Shown here piece after piece: positions 1 to 11,440 of a stretch of 64,000 nucleotides of DNA (position 1 is its first letter; every line of letters starts with the position of its first letter). Source of the stretch: Angiostrongylus vasorum (taxonomy: Eukaryota > Nematoda > Chromadorea > Rhabditida > Metastrongylidae). The DNA is taken from contig JADANN010000398.1 in NCBI GenBank assembly GCA_018806985.1, forward strand, positions 1,259,501 through 1,323,500. Reading direction: 5' to 3'. The notes below the pieces were generated by a model. The model did no database searches and was not told where the DNA came from. It was given only the letters and a program-made list of their open reading frames with translations. The position numbers were made by a program, and so were the translations under genes.

Positions 1-195
1 GAAGGCGAAGACATCGAAATGTTAACAGGATGAATATTTTTTGTACCATTCTCGTTTCAGCTCAATAATACAGAGGAATTTTGACTTTTTCCAAGGTTGT
101 TTTTTTCCGTACTTCTTCTTCGATGTTCACTGTAGAGGAACACCGCTATTTAGAAGATAATCCTTCAAGATATACATAGGAGACCCGCGGATTTC

Positions 196-400
196 CCTCA
201 TAGAGGGATCTTACGCCGGTTAGTCGCGAAGCAAAGTGGCGCATGCAGACAGAGGGTTAATCGCGGACCAAAAGCGACCTTTGCTTCCCTAAGATGCAGT
301 TGGATCCAAGGGATGGACTCCCTGTTTCTGCTGCACTGGTTTGGCACACTACTTCTGTATTTACGAGGACGTATTCATGCATGCGCTCATGTCTCATTTC
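196..400 (+). repeat. REP-D dispersed repeat, copy 1
   Basis: The segment around the GATGCAGTTGGATCCAAGGG string, the CTGTTTCTGCTG string and the GACGTATTCATGCATG string recurs in diverged form at 1838-2000, 26775-26950, 31418-31485 and, on the other strand, 60985-61190. No coding signal or tRNA-like box is visible. The family is unidentified, and only the dispersed similarity is certain. Confidence 0.6.
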
Positions 401-494
401 AAGAGATGCTCCACTGACGAAGATCCGATCCGATACGGAGACGAAGACGTCACGTCGAGACGACGAAGAACTGTGCATCATCGACTCTGTTTAT

Positions 495-532
495 CGGCTC
501 TGATGAAGACGAAGACGTTAAAACGTTAGCCG
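495..532 (+). other. Structured hammerhead-like motif (copy a)
   Basis: A CGGCT/AGCCG closing stem surrounds a perfect CTGATGA box, a small hairpin (GACG..CGTT with one G-U pair), AAAA in place of the usual GAAA, and CGTT. The same layout with different but still complementary closing stems occurs at 34975-35013, 35594-35629, 62747-62786, 63334-63369 and 63781-63815. Resemblance to a hammerhead ribozyme core is an inference. One extra A lies between the CUGANGA box and the hairpin. Confidence 0.5.
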
Positions 533-1002
533 AATGAAACTAATTTATCAACTTCGTACAAGCTCAGCAATTTAAACATATGTTGATTATTTTACTACCG
601 AAGTTAATTGAAGGTCTTTTTTCAAAAGAGTAATACATAGTGTTGTTCATAGTACTTCATTTACTCGTCTGCACTGTTGTTCAACAAATTTATTGGATGT
701 GAGTGACGCGACTCGAAGCGCATCTTCCAGCAAGCCAGTTTTTCAATAACTTATTGTAGACTTATCTACAAAGGAAGTCTCGTTCAATTGTCCACATGGG
801 GTTGCGATCAACCCTCACGATTATGGCCAAAATCTATTCCCACATCGTAGTCAAATCCTTGAGCGAAACATGACAGATACGTTGAGGCAGCTTGAGTTAT
901 TCTACGAATCTATCGTTCGAACCAGCTTTTTTTCACTGAGTGCACATTGTTGCTTGTACTATTGACATTTACAATGATTCGTTTTGAAGACGATTACTGT
1001 AT

Positions 1003-1290
1003 GTTTGACTGAACGGGGTTCGTTGCCGATCTGGGTTCCCAGATCAATCCCGTTGCTGATTGCTGATGGCAGTGATCGATAGCACTAGCTGAGAGACAGG
1101 CGAAACGAAGGACCCGTATGGTGTGGTGGTGAACGCGTTACCCCTCAGAAAGGGTAATAGCACGTTCGTTCCCCCAGCGCAGACAGCTGCGGTCTGGAAT
1201 TTTGCAAATATCTCAGCATCATTGTGGTTATATTTCGCAACATACCCTGCGGTTAAAAAAGAGTATGCAGTAAATAACCAGTTAAAATTA
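1003..1290 (+). repeat. SINE-B copy 1
   Basis: This is a full-length-looking copy of the SINE-B family. It has a conserved leader (GAGAGACAGGCGAAACGAAG), an A-box-like GTGTGGTGGTGAACGCG, a B-box-like CGTTCGTTCC, then a GCAGACAGCTGCGG palindrome, TTTTGCAAATATCTCAGCAT and a TATTTCGCAACATACCCTGC tail ending near GCAGTAAATAA. The A/B boxes suggest a tRNA-derived pol III element. Confidence 0.75.
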
Positions 1291-1837
1291 CTAATAAAAT
1301 TCTTCGTCGTGTCTAAATTCCGAAGACAATCCATAAAACGACGTCCTTTCCGTACTAGTAGAATTCTCATTTTAAAAAATTTCTTCATTTCTATTCACCG
1401 AATTTTCCATGACGTAATCCAAGTCGATGGTTCTATCACTGCCTGGTATTGTCTGTGTATTTTCGGTTCCTTATTCATCAAAGTGTGACGTTCCCTAAGT
1501 ATACTGTGATTAAACCATATGAATAACATCAGACCGTTTGTTATCGATCTCCAACTGTCAACTTGTCAACAAACTGTGAATTTCTGAGCAAGATAGATAT
1601 GGTGTAGTTGACATGTTCGCGAAGATGTCAGTTCTTCGATAACTACAGTACTTTGGCCTTTCAAGATCGGATTGCTTCTTTAGAGCATACTTTTTGCATT
1701 CATTCTGCAACTATATGTTTAGCCTTTGTAGAATATTATCCTTATTTTACATCATTACCTCTGCTTCAAGTTTGAATTTTCACTTAACCTCAGTTTTCAC
1801 CACGGATCACTCAATGGGCGATCATCAGCCGTTTTGT

Positions 1838-2000
1838 TGCAAGGCTACGTGGCGTGTTTCCGGGTAGCGTGTAGGTGGTTGGACGTGTAGCAAAAGCGAC
1901 CTTGTGCTTTCCTAAGACGCAGGTGGATCCAAGAGATATGTCCCTGTTTCTACTGTGGCAATTTTACGCATACCTTCTGTGTTTACGTCTTGCATATCGA
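1838..2000 (+). repeat. REP-D dispersed repeat, copy 2
   Basis: Shares the AAAAGCGACCTT string, the GGTGGATCCAAGAGAT string and the TTCTGTGTTTACG string with copy 1 at 196-400. No gene is visible. Confidence 0.55.
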
Positions 2001-2287
2001 AAACTTACAGTACGAGAAATGACTGGCTCCAACGACTTGGTGGTCTTCAGAGCATCTGATTTCTATGCAACCAGAATAAATAAAAAACAAACCTAAGGAG
2101 TTGTACCCGTCCATGAATGCAACAACAACTTGACATGAAATCAAACAGCGAATAGAAAATGGCATACTATCAAGTTAATTTGTTCATTGAGAGGCATTTG
2201 TTATGTCTAAATGGTCCCACATGTGTTTTTGGAACAACTTGAAGCCTTTGATCTCTGCCGTTTAGAGGTTTGTTTGTATAAACTTAC

Positions 2288-2402
2288 TTATGTCTCTTAG
2301 CACAATCATCTGCGCTAAGTGAAAGTGAATATATGGTGCCGCTCCTCGTCACGTTATAGGAAACGCCTAGATCGCTGAAGTCTTCGGATTCTTCCAGGAC
2401 AA
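2288..2402 (-). CDS. Candidate internal exon, unidentified gene
   Basis: On the minus strand an acceptor (TCGCAG) at 2403 and a very good donor (GTAAGT) just below 2288 bound a 115-nt open exon, entering in phase 1 and leaving in phase 2. It reads ...ESEDFSDLGVSYNVTRSG... with regular codon use and one N-glycosylation-type NVT. No family is recognised and no partner exon was placed, so this is a candidate only. The opposite strand is also open. Confidence 0.35.
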
Positions 2403-2577
2403 CTGCGATTCCAGTTATTAGCAGACCGATCGATCGAATACGATATGTGATATCCCATCAAATCCAATCCGCATTTCATCGCATTAGATGGCGGTTTCAA
2501 TATGCTCATCATATTAGAGTGCTGTGTCCCTCATATCACGTGAGAATGGATGACCTAAATATCTAAACTTGTAATGC

Positions 2578-2932
2578 CTTGACACTTGGACACTTGGATG
2601 GCCCGTCTTCACTAGCGGAACCCAGCATAACTGCGACTTTTTCGGACCTTTGTTGATTTAGCTATTGAGATTTCCTGGAGTCCCTGAGGTCAGCCTAGCC
2701 AAAATCCGTCCTAAGTCGTCACCACCACAGTGTGTCGCTGCCTTTGTGGATCAAGGGAGATTTGCCAGAATGCGACTAGTTTGATACCAGGACGATGGTC
2801 GGTCCTGGTAATGATTTATCTTAGCTGGGCTTCCTAATGGAAACGCTGGGGGGATGAATCCCTTCTGTACGTCGAACCCCGACACCCAGGAACATCTAGC
2901 CACGATGAGGCTGTAAACCGTTGGGAGATGAA
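2578..2932 (+). repeat. REP-C dispersed repeat, copy 1
   Basis: First of six copies of a 310-390 bp family. It starts near ACTTGGATGGCCCGTC, has a middle GATACCAGGACG string, and ends GAGGCTGTAAACCGTTGGGAG. No terminal inverted repeats, A/B boxes or intact ORF are evident, so the class is unknown. Confidence 0.75.
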
Positions 2933-4262
2933 GGAAAATTGTGATTCTAGCGCCCATGACTTCTGTTTGTCGTGATAAAAAATAGATCTTCCACAGAACA
3001 TAGCCGTGAAATGATGTTCGAAGTGAAATAAAAAAGTGGTATGTGGTTTAAGTGTTTAGGTAGCACAAGGTTGTCCAATATTTTCATAGTGGCTGACGTT
3101 TCTCCGACACCAACTGTTCATTGTCAGATCAAATCGAGTCGGTCGTACAGCGTTAGTTCGAGTGTTCGTTGATGTCGTGTTCTTTGGAGTCGTTTCGAGG
3201 AGCTGAGTGCTGGAACACAAACCGGACGAATGGAATAATATCACATGGTTTGTTTGCATAGGTCATACGTAGACGAAAAGTGATCTGTCTTCTTGCTGAC
3301 AAGCTGTCCTGTAGCATCTGGAATAATTGTTATAGCTGGCAAAGCAGTATTATACTTCTGACCCTGTTGGTCTGGTTGGTCCCAATGGTCTTATTCATAT
3401 CGCTCTATCCAGATCATCGGAGAAAACCAGAAAACCTGTAATCAAAGAAGTTGATAACGGACTTTAGACTTCCAAATCATTCCATCAAGTCTTCTATTAC
3501 TGGTCTGAACCCATTTGCTTGTTTATTCATAAAAGTGAAGGATCTCGGGTGATAAAAGACTGTGCGAATATCCATTATCTCGCTTCCTCATTTGATCAAG
3601 TTAATTCAGAAAATCTATTTAAAAAACATCTAATGGACACTAGAAGTCAGTTTAGTAAGGACTGCCTAATAAGGCTTCTCCAGTTAAGGCTCCCACTTCA
3701 GATCTGAAATTAGTTCATGTCTATTTCTTCTTTGTGAATCATGTCTAAAAGAATGTTTTTGAGCATCTCGATTGAGACAAGTAGTACAGATGCCCTAAGA
3801 CCTTCAAAGCCAGCGAAAACAGTACGCATTGAAACCAATGTGCATCGTCGGAAATGCTCGCCAATGCGCATGTTTACGAAAGTATTTCGTTGTTGTTACA
3901 CACTGAAATGACACTGCAGCGCACACGTCTACGCGTTATATATCGCCATCTCTATAGAACCAAATCCTCGTTATACATCGTTTCAGCCCGTTGTAATAAA
4001 CTTCTTCGTAGCTGAATGACCGATGATACGACTTGTTTACGTGAATAAACCCTGACCAAGTTCAGAATTTAACGGCGTTATCAGTCGACGTGCAAGTCGC
4101 CATGGAATCATAAAACGCTTTCGACGACATATTTTGGTCATTTGTGTGTTTCATGGCATAGCATGCTTCTCCCTATGATTGCTTCTCCTATGATAAGCTG
4201 GCTGAGGACGCGGCATCATACTCAGCCTGCCGTGCTGATCACAAACCGTGGTTATAAACGAT
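2933..4262. other. Non-coding or unassigned sequence
   Basis: No recognised protein, repeat family or RNA gene was found. Short ORFs here lack paired splice sites. Confidence 0.5.
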
Positions 4263-4420
4263 AAATAAAGGACAAAGCTCTCGGCGTTGATCAATCCCTG
4301 AGGGATCCGCCATGCATTCGACTTCATTAAGTACATACATCACCATCGTACATCCTGGTTCCAGCAACAACAGGGATTCGAACAACCGTTGGCGTGTTCG
4401 CGAGCGGCACATGATCGTCG
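4263..4420 (-). repeat. SINE-A copy 1, internally deleted
   Basis: Carries the SINE-A 3' end (AAGCTCTCGGCGTTGATCAA, CATGCATTCGACTTCATTAA) and then directly a tRNA-like head whose B box reads GTTCGAATCCC on the minus strand. The body between is missing. Confidence 0.6.
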
Positions 4421-5180
4421 ATGGAACGCTTGTTTACCCGCGCCTGTCCTTTAAATAGTCGTCAGCTGATGTCATTTGATGCGTCCTTTAAATAGCCCCT
4501 TCGGCGGTCATGTGCACTCAAGGAAGTGCTGCGCGTTCCATTTCCTCCTTTCAGCTTCCTTCTTCCTCATTCCTTTCTTGAGTACTGGTCGGTCTTTTCG
4601 TGCACTACTTGAAAAATTTTGACAGGCTTAGGTGCCTTCATTATTTGTAGCGGTCCCCAGGACCGACTTTTTATTAACCTCGGCATTGATCTCAGAGGAT
4701 GCTGTATAAACACACTGTGTGCGAAAAGGTCTCTTCTATGAATGTGTAAAGTACTGAACTCCTAAAATGCTCTGTTTGTTAGGAACTTATCCTCACTTCT
4801 GAGAAAACAAGTACAAAAAAGAGTTACTAATTGAACGATTTGGTGGTTGCCTTGGACTAAGAAGCTGCTACTTGGAACTGGTGCCATGTCCTTGGGCTCT
4901 TATGGCTGTATTCTTTCCAATTTGACCTGCTCTTGCGCTTGCGATCTCTCACTCGGAGCTAAATTCTGTGGTAGTGTAGAAGCTAGTCTTTTTTGGTTAG
5001 TAGAAATGTGCACTTTTGATTCCGTGGTCACCACTTTGTCTTAGTTTTTCCTTTCTTGAACTTCATTTCGAAAATATCTGAGCGTGTTACTAGTGTGGGA
5101 AAGTGCCACGGTTCTCGTCGTCGTGTTCTCCACGTCCAGATACAGTTCGTAGCCATTTCTTGAATTTTATTTATTGTTTG
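4421..5180. other. Unassigned; short direct repeat GTCCTTTAAATAG
   Basis: A 13-bp GTCCTTTAAATAG string occurs twice about 40 bp apart near 4446 and 4487. The rest holds no feature I can support. Confidence 0.35.
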
Positions 5181-5558
5181 CCGTCCCAACGGTTTACCGC
5201 CTCATCGTGGCTGAGAGGTGTTCCTGGGTGTTGCACTGCGATGTACAGCGGGGGGATTCATCCCCCTGGCAGGGTCTCCCAAGCTGAGGAGTCCGGCGTT
5301 TCCATCAGGAAGCCTAGCTAAGAGTAAACCAATATCAGGATCCACCACTGTCCTGGTATCAAAGTCGCATGGTGGCAAATCTCCCTCTTATCCACAAAAA
5401 GCTGCGATTGCCTGTGGTGGCGAAGACAGGGGGCAGACTTTGGCCAGGCAGACCTTGGGACCAGGGAACCATAATGGCTTAACCAGCAAATCTCCAAAAA
5501 ATGGGGATTATGCTGGGGCCCCCACAACCAGTGTGGACGGGTCATTCAAGTATCAAGT
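5181..5558 (-). repeat. REP-C dispersed repeat, copy 2
   Basis: Near full-length copy in minus orientation (CCAACGGTTTACCGCCTCAT at the left end, CATTCAAGTATCAAG at the right). The ORFs seen in it recur with breaks in the other copies and are not treated as genes. Confidence 0.8.
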
Positions 5559-5784
5559 AAGTAATTTTGCCGCGACGGTGTGAGTCCTATAGGTTTCATA
5601 CGATGCGAAAATGATGGCAGCTTTTAAATTTATCTTATTTCATAGTGAAATTTATCAGTTGCGGTAAGAGTTGCTAGAATCTACAAATGTTTGCATACGA
5701 GATAGAAGTTCTCTTGTTTTACCAGGATAAACGTCTCATTTTCTGGAACCCACAATATGTATCTCTTCCTCTGTATTGCTTCAG

Positions 5785-7233
5785 AACTCGTATGTCGAAC
5801 AGGAAAGGACTTTGGCACTGGGATTTTGTCGAGAACAACATTGTAGAGGAGTTATATATGCGAGTACTGCGATGGAATAAAGTCTCCCGCATGGATCTGT
5901 GAGGTTCTGAAGTCTTAAAGTACTGAAGTATTTCAGTTGTCGTGAGTTACGTCGAGAACCAGTTTTCTTTTTGTTTGCAGTGGGCGTACACAGGTTCAGA
6001 ATTCGCGTGTTTTACAGCTGAACGGTGTGGTGATAGATATTCTCCTCTGTCACCTCAGGACATCTCACAACGCGTGGCTATATCTTCATAATTTTCAGGA
6101 CTTAGTACTGCATTCTTACTCGGAAGCCATGCTTTGTGTTGATTCTTTGCTGTTGCCGAATTGTATAGCTAATTTCAGACATACTTTGTAATGAACTTCT
6201 TCTTCTACTCCTACTACTAGTACTACTACTAGTACTATTGCTACTGCTACTGCTACCCCTTCTTCAGCTTCTCTCTCTTCTTTTTTCTTCTTCTTCTTCT
6301 TCTTCTTTTCTTCTTCTTCTTCTTTTCTTCTCTTCTTTTCTTCTTTCTTCTTTTCTTCTTCTCTTCTTCAACTTTTTTTCTCTTCTTCTTACTTCTTGAG
6401 GTTCTCCCTCCAAGTTTGTATTTCAAGTCTTCCGTGTCGTTTGAACTGGTGTTACGACAGGAGATATTTGCGCTTGCGTCATCGTTTTTCATTTGAATAT
6501 CAGTATAGTGGTAATTTGTTCATGTTGTTAGTACTTTCAGCGCAATAACGTCTCTGGCACTCATATTTATAGCAAAAATGCCCATGGACCCTATGGATGT
6601 CATGTGGTGAGTTGTCGCTCAAGTTTTATCCTAGTTCTTTATTGCAACATTACGTTGTGATTATTAGGTGACAGAGATGCCAAGGTTTCCTTATGACTAT
6701 TTCAATGGAGATACTCGGTCTACTATGGGCTTACCTTGTGTGAGAGAGCTGAATGTTATGAGATTGTGCTCTGCGTGCTACAAATGGCGTATTGACAGAT
6801 TGCGTGGCTGAACACGGAAGTAAAAGTACCATCGATTCTCCCTAGGCCGCAGGACATCTCAAGGGATGAGTTCAGCCCTCATTGGACCTGGTTAATTTGT
6901 ACATTTTGTGCGGACATGTGGGGGTCGGTGTGCGTGATTGCATGCAGATTGTATCTTCTGTCCCTCTAATCGATCGAAAGCGCTATTCGAACAAATATTC
7001 TCATGGATACTCCGGGATGGCTTGATTGTATTACCTCTTACTTTACTCAGTTGCGATATTGGCCGAGTCTGATGGCTTTCCGCATAGGTGATTCTTCCGA
7101 AAACAGTGAGGAAATGAAGGGCTTATACGAAAAATGTGGTGCTGTTGATTTCTCACCTGGACGTAAAGCCCTGTTGTGCAGGCCTGGTTTGCCAAAGGCG
7201 GACCGATCAATACCTAAGTTGTGTTCGTTCTAA
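5785..7233 (+). CDS. Multi-exon protein-coding gene, unidentified product
   Basis: Four exons join without any phase conflict: 6541-6606, 6668-6739, 6799-6927 and 7051-7233 (stop TAA), all phase 0. Acceptors are TACTTTCAG, TGATTATTAG, ATTGACAG and TTTACTCAG; donors are GTGAGT, GTGAGA and GTGTGC. The joined reading frame gives about 150 residues with segments such as HGPYGCHVVTEMPRFPYDY and HWTWLICTFCADMWGS. Likely 5' exons are 5785-5898 (ATG at 5792, possible spliced-leader acceptor TTGCTTCAG, donor GTGAGG) and one starting at 5981 after TTTGTTTGCAG; how the latter connects to 6541 is unresolved. I do not recognise the family. The Trp/Cys-rich block near the middle may be structural. A pyrimidine-rich tract (6197-6393) lies in the presumed intron. 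Confidence is high that this is a gene and nil for function. Confidence 0.65.
6197..6393. repeat. Triplet and polypyrimidine tract (CTT/TAC-rich)
   Basis: A run of TAC triplets passes into a long TTC/TTTC tract. The lysine/arginine-rich minus-strand ORF across it is a product of low complexity, not a gene. Confidence 0.9.
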
Positions 7234-7622
7234 TCGCTCGATGATTGACAGGAATGAACTGGTAAAAGTGTTTGTGTTGGGTAGGAAAAAAAAATCCGAA
7301 GAGAGTTAAGGACTCGGTGGAAGGGTTTTTTTCTTTGGCTATTGTGAACGCCATCTTGTAGGAAATGGAGTTAGGAGTCGGCACTCACTTTTTCTAGTTA
7401 CTCTTTGCTGTGAATTGTAACTTTCGTTTTTCACGCGTTGAATGCTGTACGTTAGACGAAGACACTTTACACTCAAGCGAAAGTGAAAAGTTGCGATCAA
7501 GGTCTAGGGTTTGAGAGAGAACGACTCCCCGTCGGGGTGTAACGGTTTTTCTATGCCTCTTTCGAGTGCTCAGCAGAAGGTCTGAAGTGCTTTCTTCGTA
7601 TTAACACAATTCTTAGAACCAA

Positions 7623-7763
7623 ATGTCAGCCAACGGTGAACGACCAGCTCCGTTAACTGTTGTATCCATCACTCCGTTTTGCAGTAATGACGAAAAAATA
7701 GGGGGGAGAATGAGTAAACGTTCCATCGATATGAGTAACATCTCAATCACTACACCTTGCTAG
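7623..7763 (+). CDS. Short ORF (46 aa), possible first exon
   Basis: ATG follows an AATTCTTAG acceptor-like site by six bases, which would suit spliced-leader addition. The 46-residue frame begins MSANGERPAPLTVVSI and ends at TAG. It lies about 390 bp downstream of the unidentified gene ending at 7233. No homology is recognised; it could be a small peptide, a 5' exon or chance. Confidence 0.25.
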   Translation: MSANGERPAPLTVVSITPFCSNDEKIGGRMSKRSIDMSNISITTPC

Positions 7764-7829
7764 TTTTGTGAATGATGGAAGTGGAAGTTCTTTTTTGTGT
7801 TAAATTCATCTGTGGGAGTGTACTTATGT

Positions 7830-7895
7830 AAACTGTTGCTTCATAGGCGCATCTGGTGGTTAAAACTGTTGCTTCATAGGCACATCTGGTGGTTA
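7830..7895. repeat. Tandem duplication of a 33-bp unit
   Basis: Two adjacent copies of a unit starting AAACTGTTGCTTCATAGG differ at a single base, so the duplication is recent. Confidence 0.9.
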
Positions 7896-7940
7896 AGTTA
7901 ATTAGGAGTGGACATTATCAGTGCACACTTATAGTACTAA

Positions 7941-8223
7941 AAGAATAAAAGGATAAAGCTCGCGGCGTTGATCAATCCCTTAGGGATGTGCCATTCATTC
8001 AACTTCATTAATCATCGTTGAAGGTGATTGAATGCATATCTGGCCTTTACAATGACTCGCGGTGGCCTACCGATGAATCGAGCCAGTGCTGCTATCCTCC
8101 CTCAGACAAGTCTGGTACCAATTTGCCGACTCGGAGGGATGGAGGGCTTGGTGTGCCTGGGGGCACGGGAATCGACGCCATGTGTATTGTGAGGCGCCTG
8201 TGACCACTGTGCTGCACACGCCC
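7941..8223 (-). repeat. SINE-A copy 2 with 13-bp target-site duplication
   Basis: Complete minus-strand copy flanked by a perfect CTTATAGTACTAA duplication at 7928-7940 and 8224-8236. Read on the minus strand, the tRNA-like head with A and B boxes comes first. It is followed by the conserved body (CAGACTTGTCTG region, ACCGCGAGTCATTGTAAAG, CACCTTCAACGATG) and a T-rich end. Confidence 0.85.
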
Positions 8224-8750
8224 CTTATAGTACTAAGTGAAAGTAATGTCGAGCACATGTATAGGCAGTTTAGATGTTATTTGTGTATTTCATCTCCGTA
8301 TGTCTTGAACTGTCGGTCGATTAATTGCAGATGCACTGGGAGAATTTGTTGGAAGTATTCTAGCTGCAAGACATAAAACATCGTTATTATCTTTAAGGAT
8401 TACTGACTGTTTATTGTGAAAGTCGGCTTATGCTGAAGACTTTGGATCACCCTACCACGGCTATCTGAGTCCGGGAATAATGCGAGAGCGGATCAGCTAA
8501 GTGTGTAGGAGTCTGATATATGCGCGTAGTTTCTGCTAATCTCCAGAAAAGTAGGGTGTGGCAATCGTTTGCCGGACTTATTTGTGAGATGTTATAATTG
8601 TTGCTACGGAGGAGCTGGTTTAAGTGATATCTTTTTGAAGCATCTATGACACTAACTGTAAACATGGGTTAGATTAGTGTGGCAATGGTTATTTCCTTTA
8701 TACCTGCACTAACATTTCTTAAGTTTTTCAAGGTTTATTTGGCTATGAAA

Positions 8751-9042
8751 GGCGCGCGTGTAGCGCAGTGGTCGGAGGCATCGTGCAGTACATATGGGAT
8801 TGATCTACGCGCCACAGGCTCACGAAGCCTTCCATCACTCCGGGGTTGGCAAATTGGTAGCAGACTTGTCTGAGAGCGTAGCAGCACTGGCTGGGTACAT
8901 CGGTAGACCACCGCGAGTCATTGTAAAGGCCATATTTGCAGTCAATCACCTCCAGCAATGCTTAATGAAGTCGAATGTATGGGACTATGCCTCATGGACT
9001 GATCAACACCGAGAGCTTTATCCTACTTATCCTTTTATATAG
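8751..9042 (+). repeat. SINE-A copy 3
   Basis: Full-length plus copy: A box TAGCGCAGTGG, B-box region GGGATTGATC (degenerate), body with GGGGTTGGCAAATTGGTAGC, 3' end TTTATCCTACTTATCCTTTT. An approximate TATGAA duplication may flank it. Confidence 0.85.
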
Positions 9043-9540
9043 GTATGAATACCAGTAAGTTAGTTAACTATCAGTAAAGTCGCCAATTTTACCTCTAGAC
9101 GTGTTTTGTTGCTACTTTGGTTTTCGGGATGAATTCCCTTGCATATTGCACGGTCCGAATTGTAAATTGGTACTGTCTCTCCAAAATTGCTTATTCACTT
9201 TTGGGTCGTGTTAGTTTTGAACGGCCTAAAAATGGTTGCCCTTCGGTTGCACAGGATTGGAAGTGTTTTCGTACTCTTTTGCTGACTTTTGCACGTGACA
9301 TTTCTTTTGTTGGAGTGTAAAGTGTCGTGTTTCGTTCAAAGTGCAACATCCCGAAGAAGAGAAGAGAGACTGTTCATCTTAGTGTAAGAGGTCTTTTGAT
9401 GAAATGTCTATGCTTACAGAACATTTCATTTCTGCGTGTATTCCGTATAGAGAGTGGTCTTTGTTTGCAGAGAGAAAAAACTTAATTGTCCCAAGATATC
9501 GTTTGGTTATTGATTTATGGCATAGTATATTCTAATAATA

Positions 9541-9985
9541 AGTCTTAACTTCAACGAAGCTGAGATATTTGCAAAACTCTGGACCGCAGGTGCCTATGGT
9601 GGGGAACGAACGCGCTATTGTCCTTTCTGGGGAGTAAACGCGTTCACCACCACACCATGCGGGTCCTTCGCAAATAAAAAATAACTATAGCCTCAGCTTA
9701 ACTGGGTTCAATGCCGATTTGGGCTCCCCAGATCAATACCGTTGACGGGTGATTGCTGATGGCAAAAGATCAATAGAACTAGCTGAGAGACAGGCGAAAC
9801 GAAGGACCCACATAGTGTGGTAGTGAACGCGTTACTCCCCTGGAAAGGACAATAGCGCGTTCGTTCCCCACCATAGGCACCTGCGGTCCAGAGTTTTGCA
9901 AATATCTCAGCTTCGTTGAAGTTATATTTCGCAATATACCCTGCCATCAAAAGGAGTAGGCAGTAAGCAAAAAGGTTAAAATAGG
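9541..9985. repeat. SINE-B locus 2: head-to-head inverted pair
   Basis: A truncated minus-oriented copy (9541-9668) faces a full plus-oriented copy (9676-9985). The outer 60-70 bp arms (TTGCAAAACTCTGGACCGCA on one side and its complement on the other) are almost perfect inverted repeats, so the locus can fold into a hairpin. Confidence 0.8.
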
Positions 9986-10102
9986 TCTTACGTTTTCATG
10001 TGGACGTTTACATAGACGTCTATGCTAATCTTCGGAGAAATCATGAAATACTGAGTAGTCGTCAGTTATTAAATAAAAATCTTTATATGAGTATCAGTAG
10101 TA

Positions 10103-10370
10103 CGGCGCGTGTAGTGCAGTGGTCGGAGGCGCCCTGCAATGCACATGAGCTCGATCCCTGCGCCTCAGGCTGGCCAATCCTTCCATTTCTCCGGGGTTGG
10201 CAAATTGGTACCAGACTTGTCTAAGAGCACCACAGGATCGATACATCGATAGGCCACCGCGAGTTATTGTAAAGGCCAGATATGCATTCAATCACCTCCA
10301 ACAATGCTTGATGAAGTCGAATGCATGGTGCATCCCTCAGGGATTGATCAGCGCCGAGAGCTTTCTATTT
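10103..10370 (+). repeat. SINE-A copy 4 with target-site duplication
   Basis: Full-length plus copy flanked by TATCAGTAGTA (10092-10102) and TATCGGTAGTA (10371-10381), an 11-bp duplication with one mismatch. A box TAGTGCAGTGG, B box AGCTCGATCCC. Confidence 0.85.
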
Positions 10371-10381
10371 TATCGGTAGTA

Positions 10382-11336
10382 GCGGTCTCCATCACCTGCT
10401 CGTATCGACTAGTCGAAATAATTCGAGATTTCCGTTAAGATTTTTGCGTTCGTGTCTTAACTTTTCCCTCAGCACTTTAAAATTTTGGTGCTTTGTTATT
10501 ATCAAGATGAACTACAATACGAGGCGGTTATATATTTTTCGATGTAGCAAGGAACATTGCCGAACAGTTCAGGGTGTATAAGGTGAGTGATTTTGAAGCT
10601 ACATCGCATACCGCATCTAGATGTACCCTTTCATTTTAGTCTTGCCGTTACAACAGTAACAGGCGAATCGCTCATCCTTCATTGCGCAGTTTACAGTTGT
10701 TCGTTACGGATTTTACTTCAGATCCGACGCGCTAATTAGTTTCCGTATTGCTTCTTTGAAATTCTTCAAATGCTATAATGAATTATTACAAAGCTGCGGC
10801 CGTTCACGCTTTCAGCGTTTTGAATGGGGTAGATTCTTTCAAGTTTTCGTGGTGGTTTAACATGCAACACAGTCGATACGTGCACTCGTCGAGCACGTGC
10901 TACAGAGTTTAATTCTGTTGTGGAAGTTGATACGGCACGGAAGGCACATTTTAAAGCCTAGCTCTTATCTTGAATTTGAATACCCCCTTCTTAGACAGTA
11001 AGACGGTGAAATCGATGATCATCTGAAACCACGATGCATGTTACTTTTCTGGACAAAAGGAACGCAGGAATTACTACCAAAGACGTAGAAAAATCGGATT
11101 TTTTTTGAACAACTCAAGGTAATATGAATGGATGTCAGCACTTTCATCGAATTCGTTTCTTGGCATTCGTTTTCAAGAAGGTTTTCTTATTTGTGGGTTC
11201 GAGGTTCGACTGATGTTTATTTCTGTTCGTTATGAATGTAATCAAATGCTGGTCGAGTAGATTCTTCTGCGAATCCTGGGATAGTAGTGCTGGAGCGTTC
11301 CCATCTAATGCAGACAGGCGCTATCCGTTGTGCACT
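10382..11336. other. Unassigned sequence
   Basis: No exon with paired splice sites, RNA gene or known repeat was found. Confidence 0.5.
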
Positions 11337-11440
11337 GGAAGGAACCAACTTACGGACGTGTCTGATACCAATATCCCGACCATGAAGGGATGCAAGGTGT
11401 GTGGGGTCGAATCAACGGCTTTAGTTATGCTGAACGGCAT
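11337..11440 (-). repeat. Diverged SINE-A fragment
   Basis: The stretch GTCTGATACCAATATCCCGA followed by GAAGGGATGCAAGG aligns with the SINE-A body and head in minus orientation. It sits inside the 182-codon open frame 11232-11780, which weakens any claim that this frame is a gene. Confidence 0.4.

Noticed and set aside
5218..5583. 121-codon plus ORF and its relatives at 34049-34405 and 46047-46384
   Set aside because: All are frames through REP-C copies, in different orientations relative to the repeat and broken in other copies.
6253..6492. Lysine/arginine-rich minus ORF
   Set aside because: Translation of the TTC/CTT tract.
8751..10370. Functional tRNA gene calls at the A/B boxes
   Set aside because: The boxes belong to SINE heads; no complete cloverleaf with anticodon arm is present.
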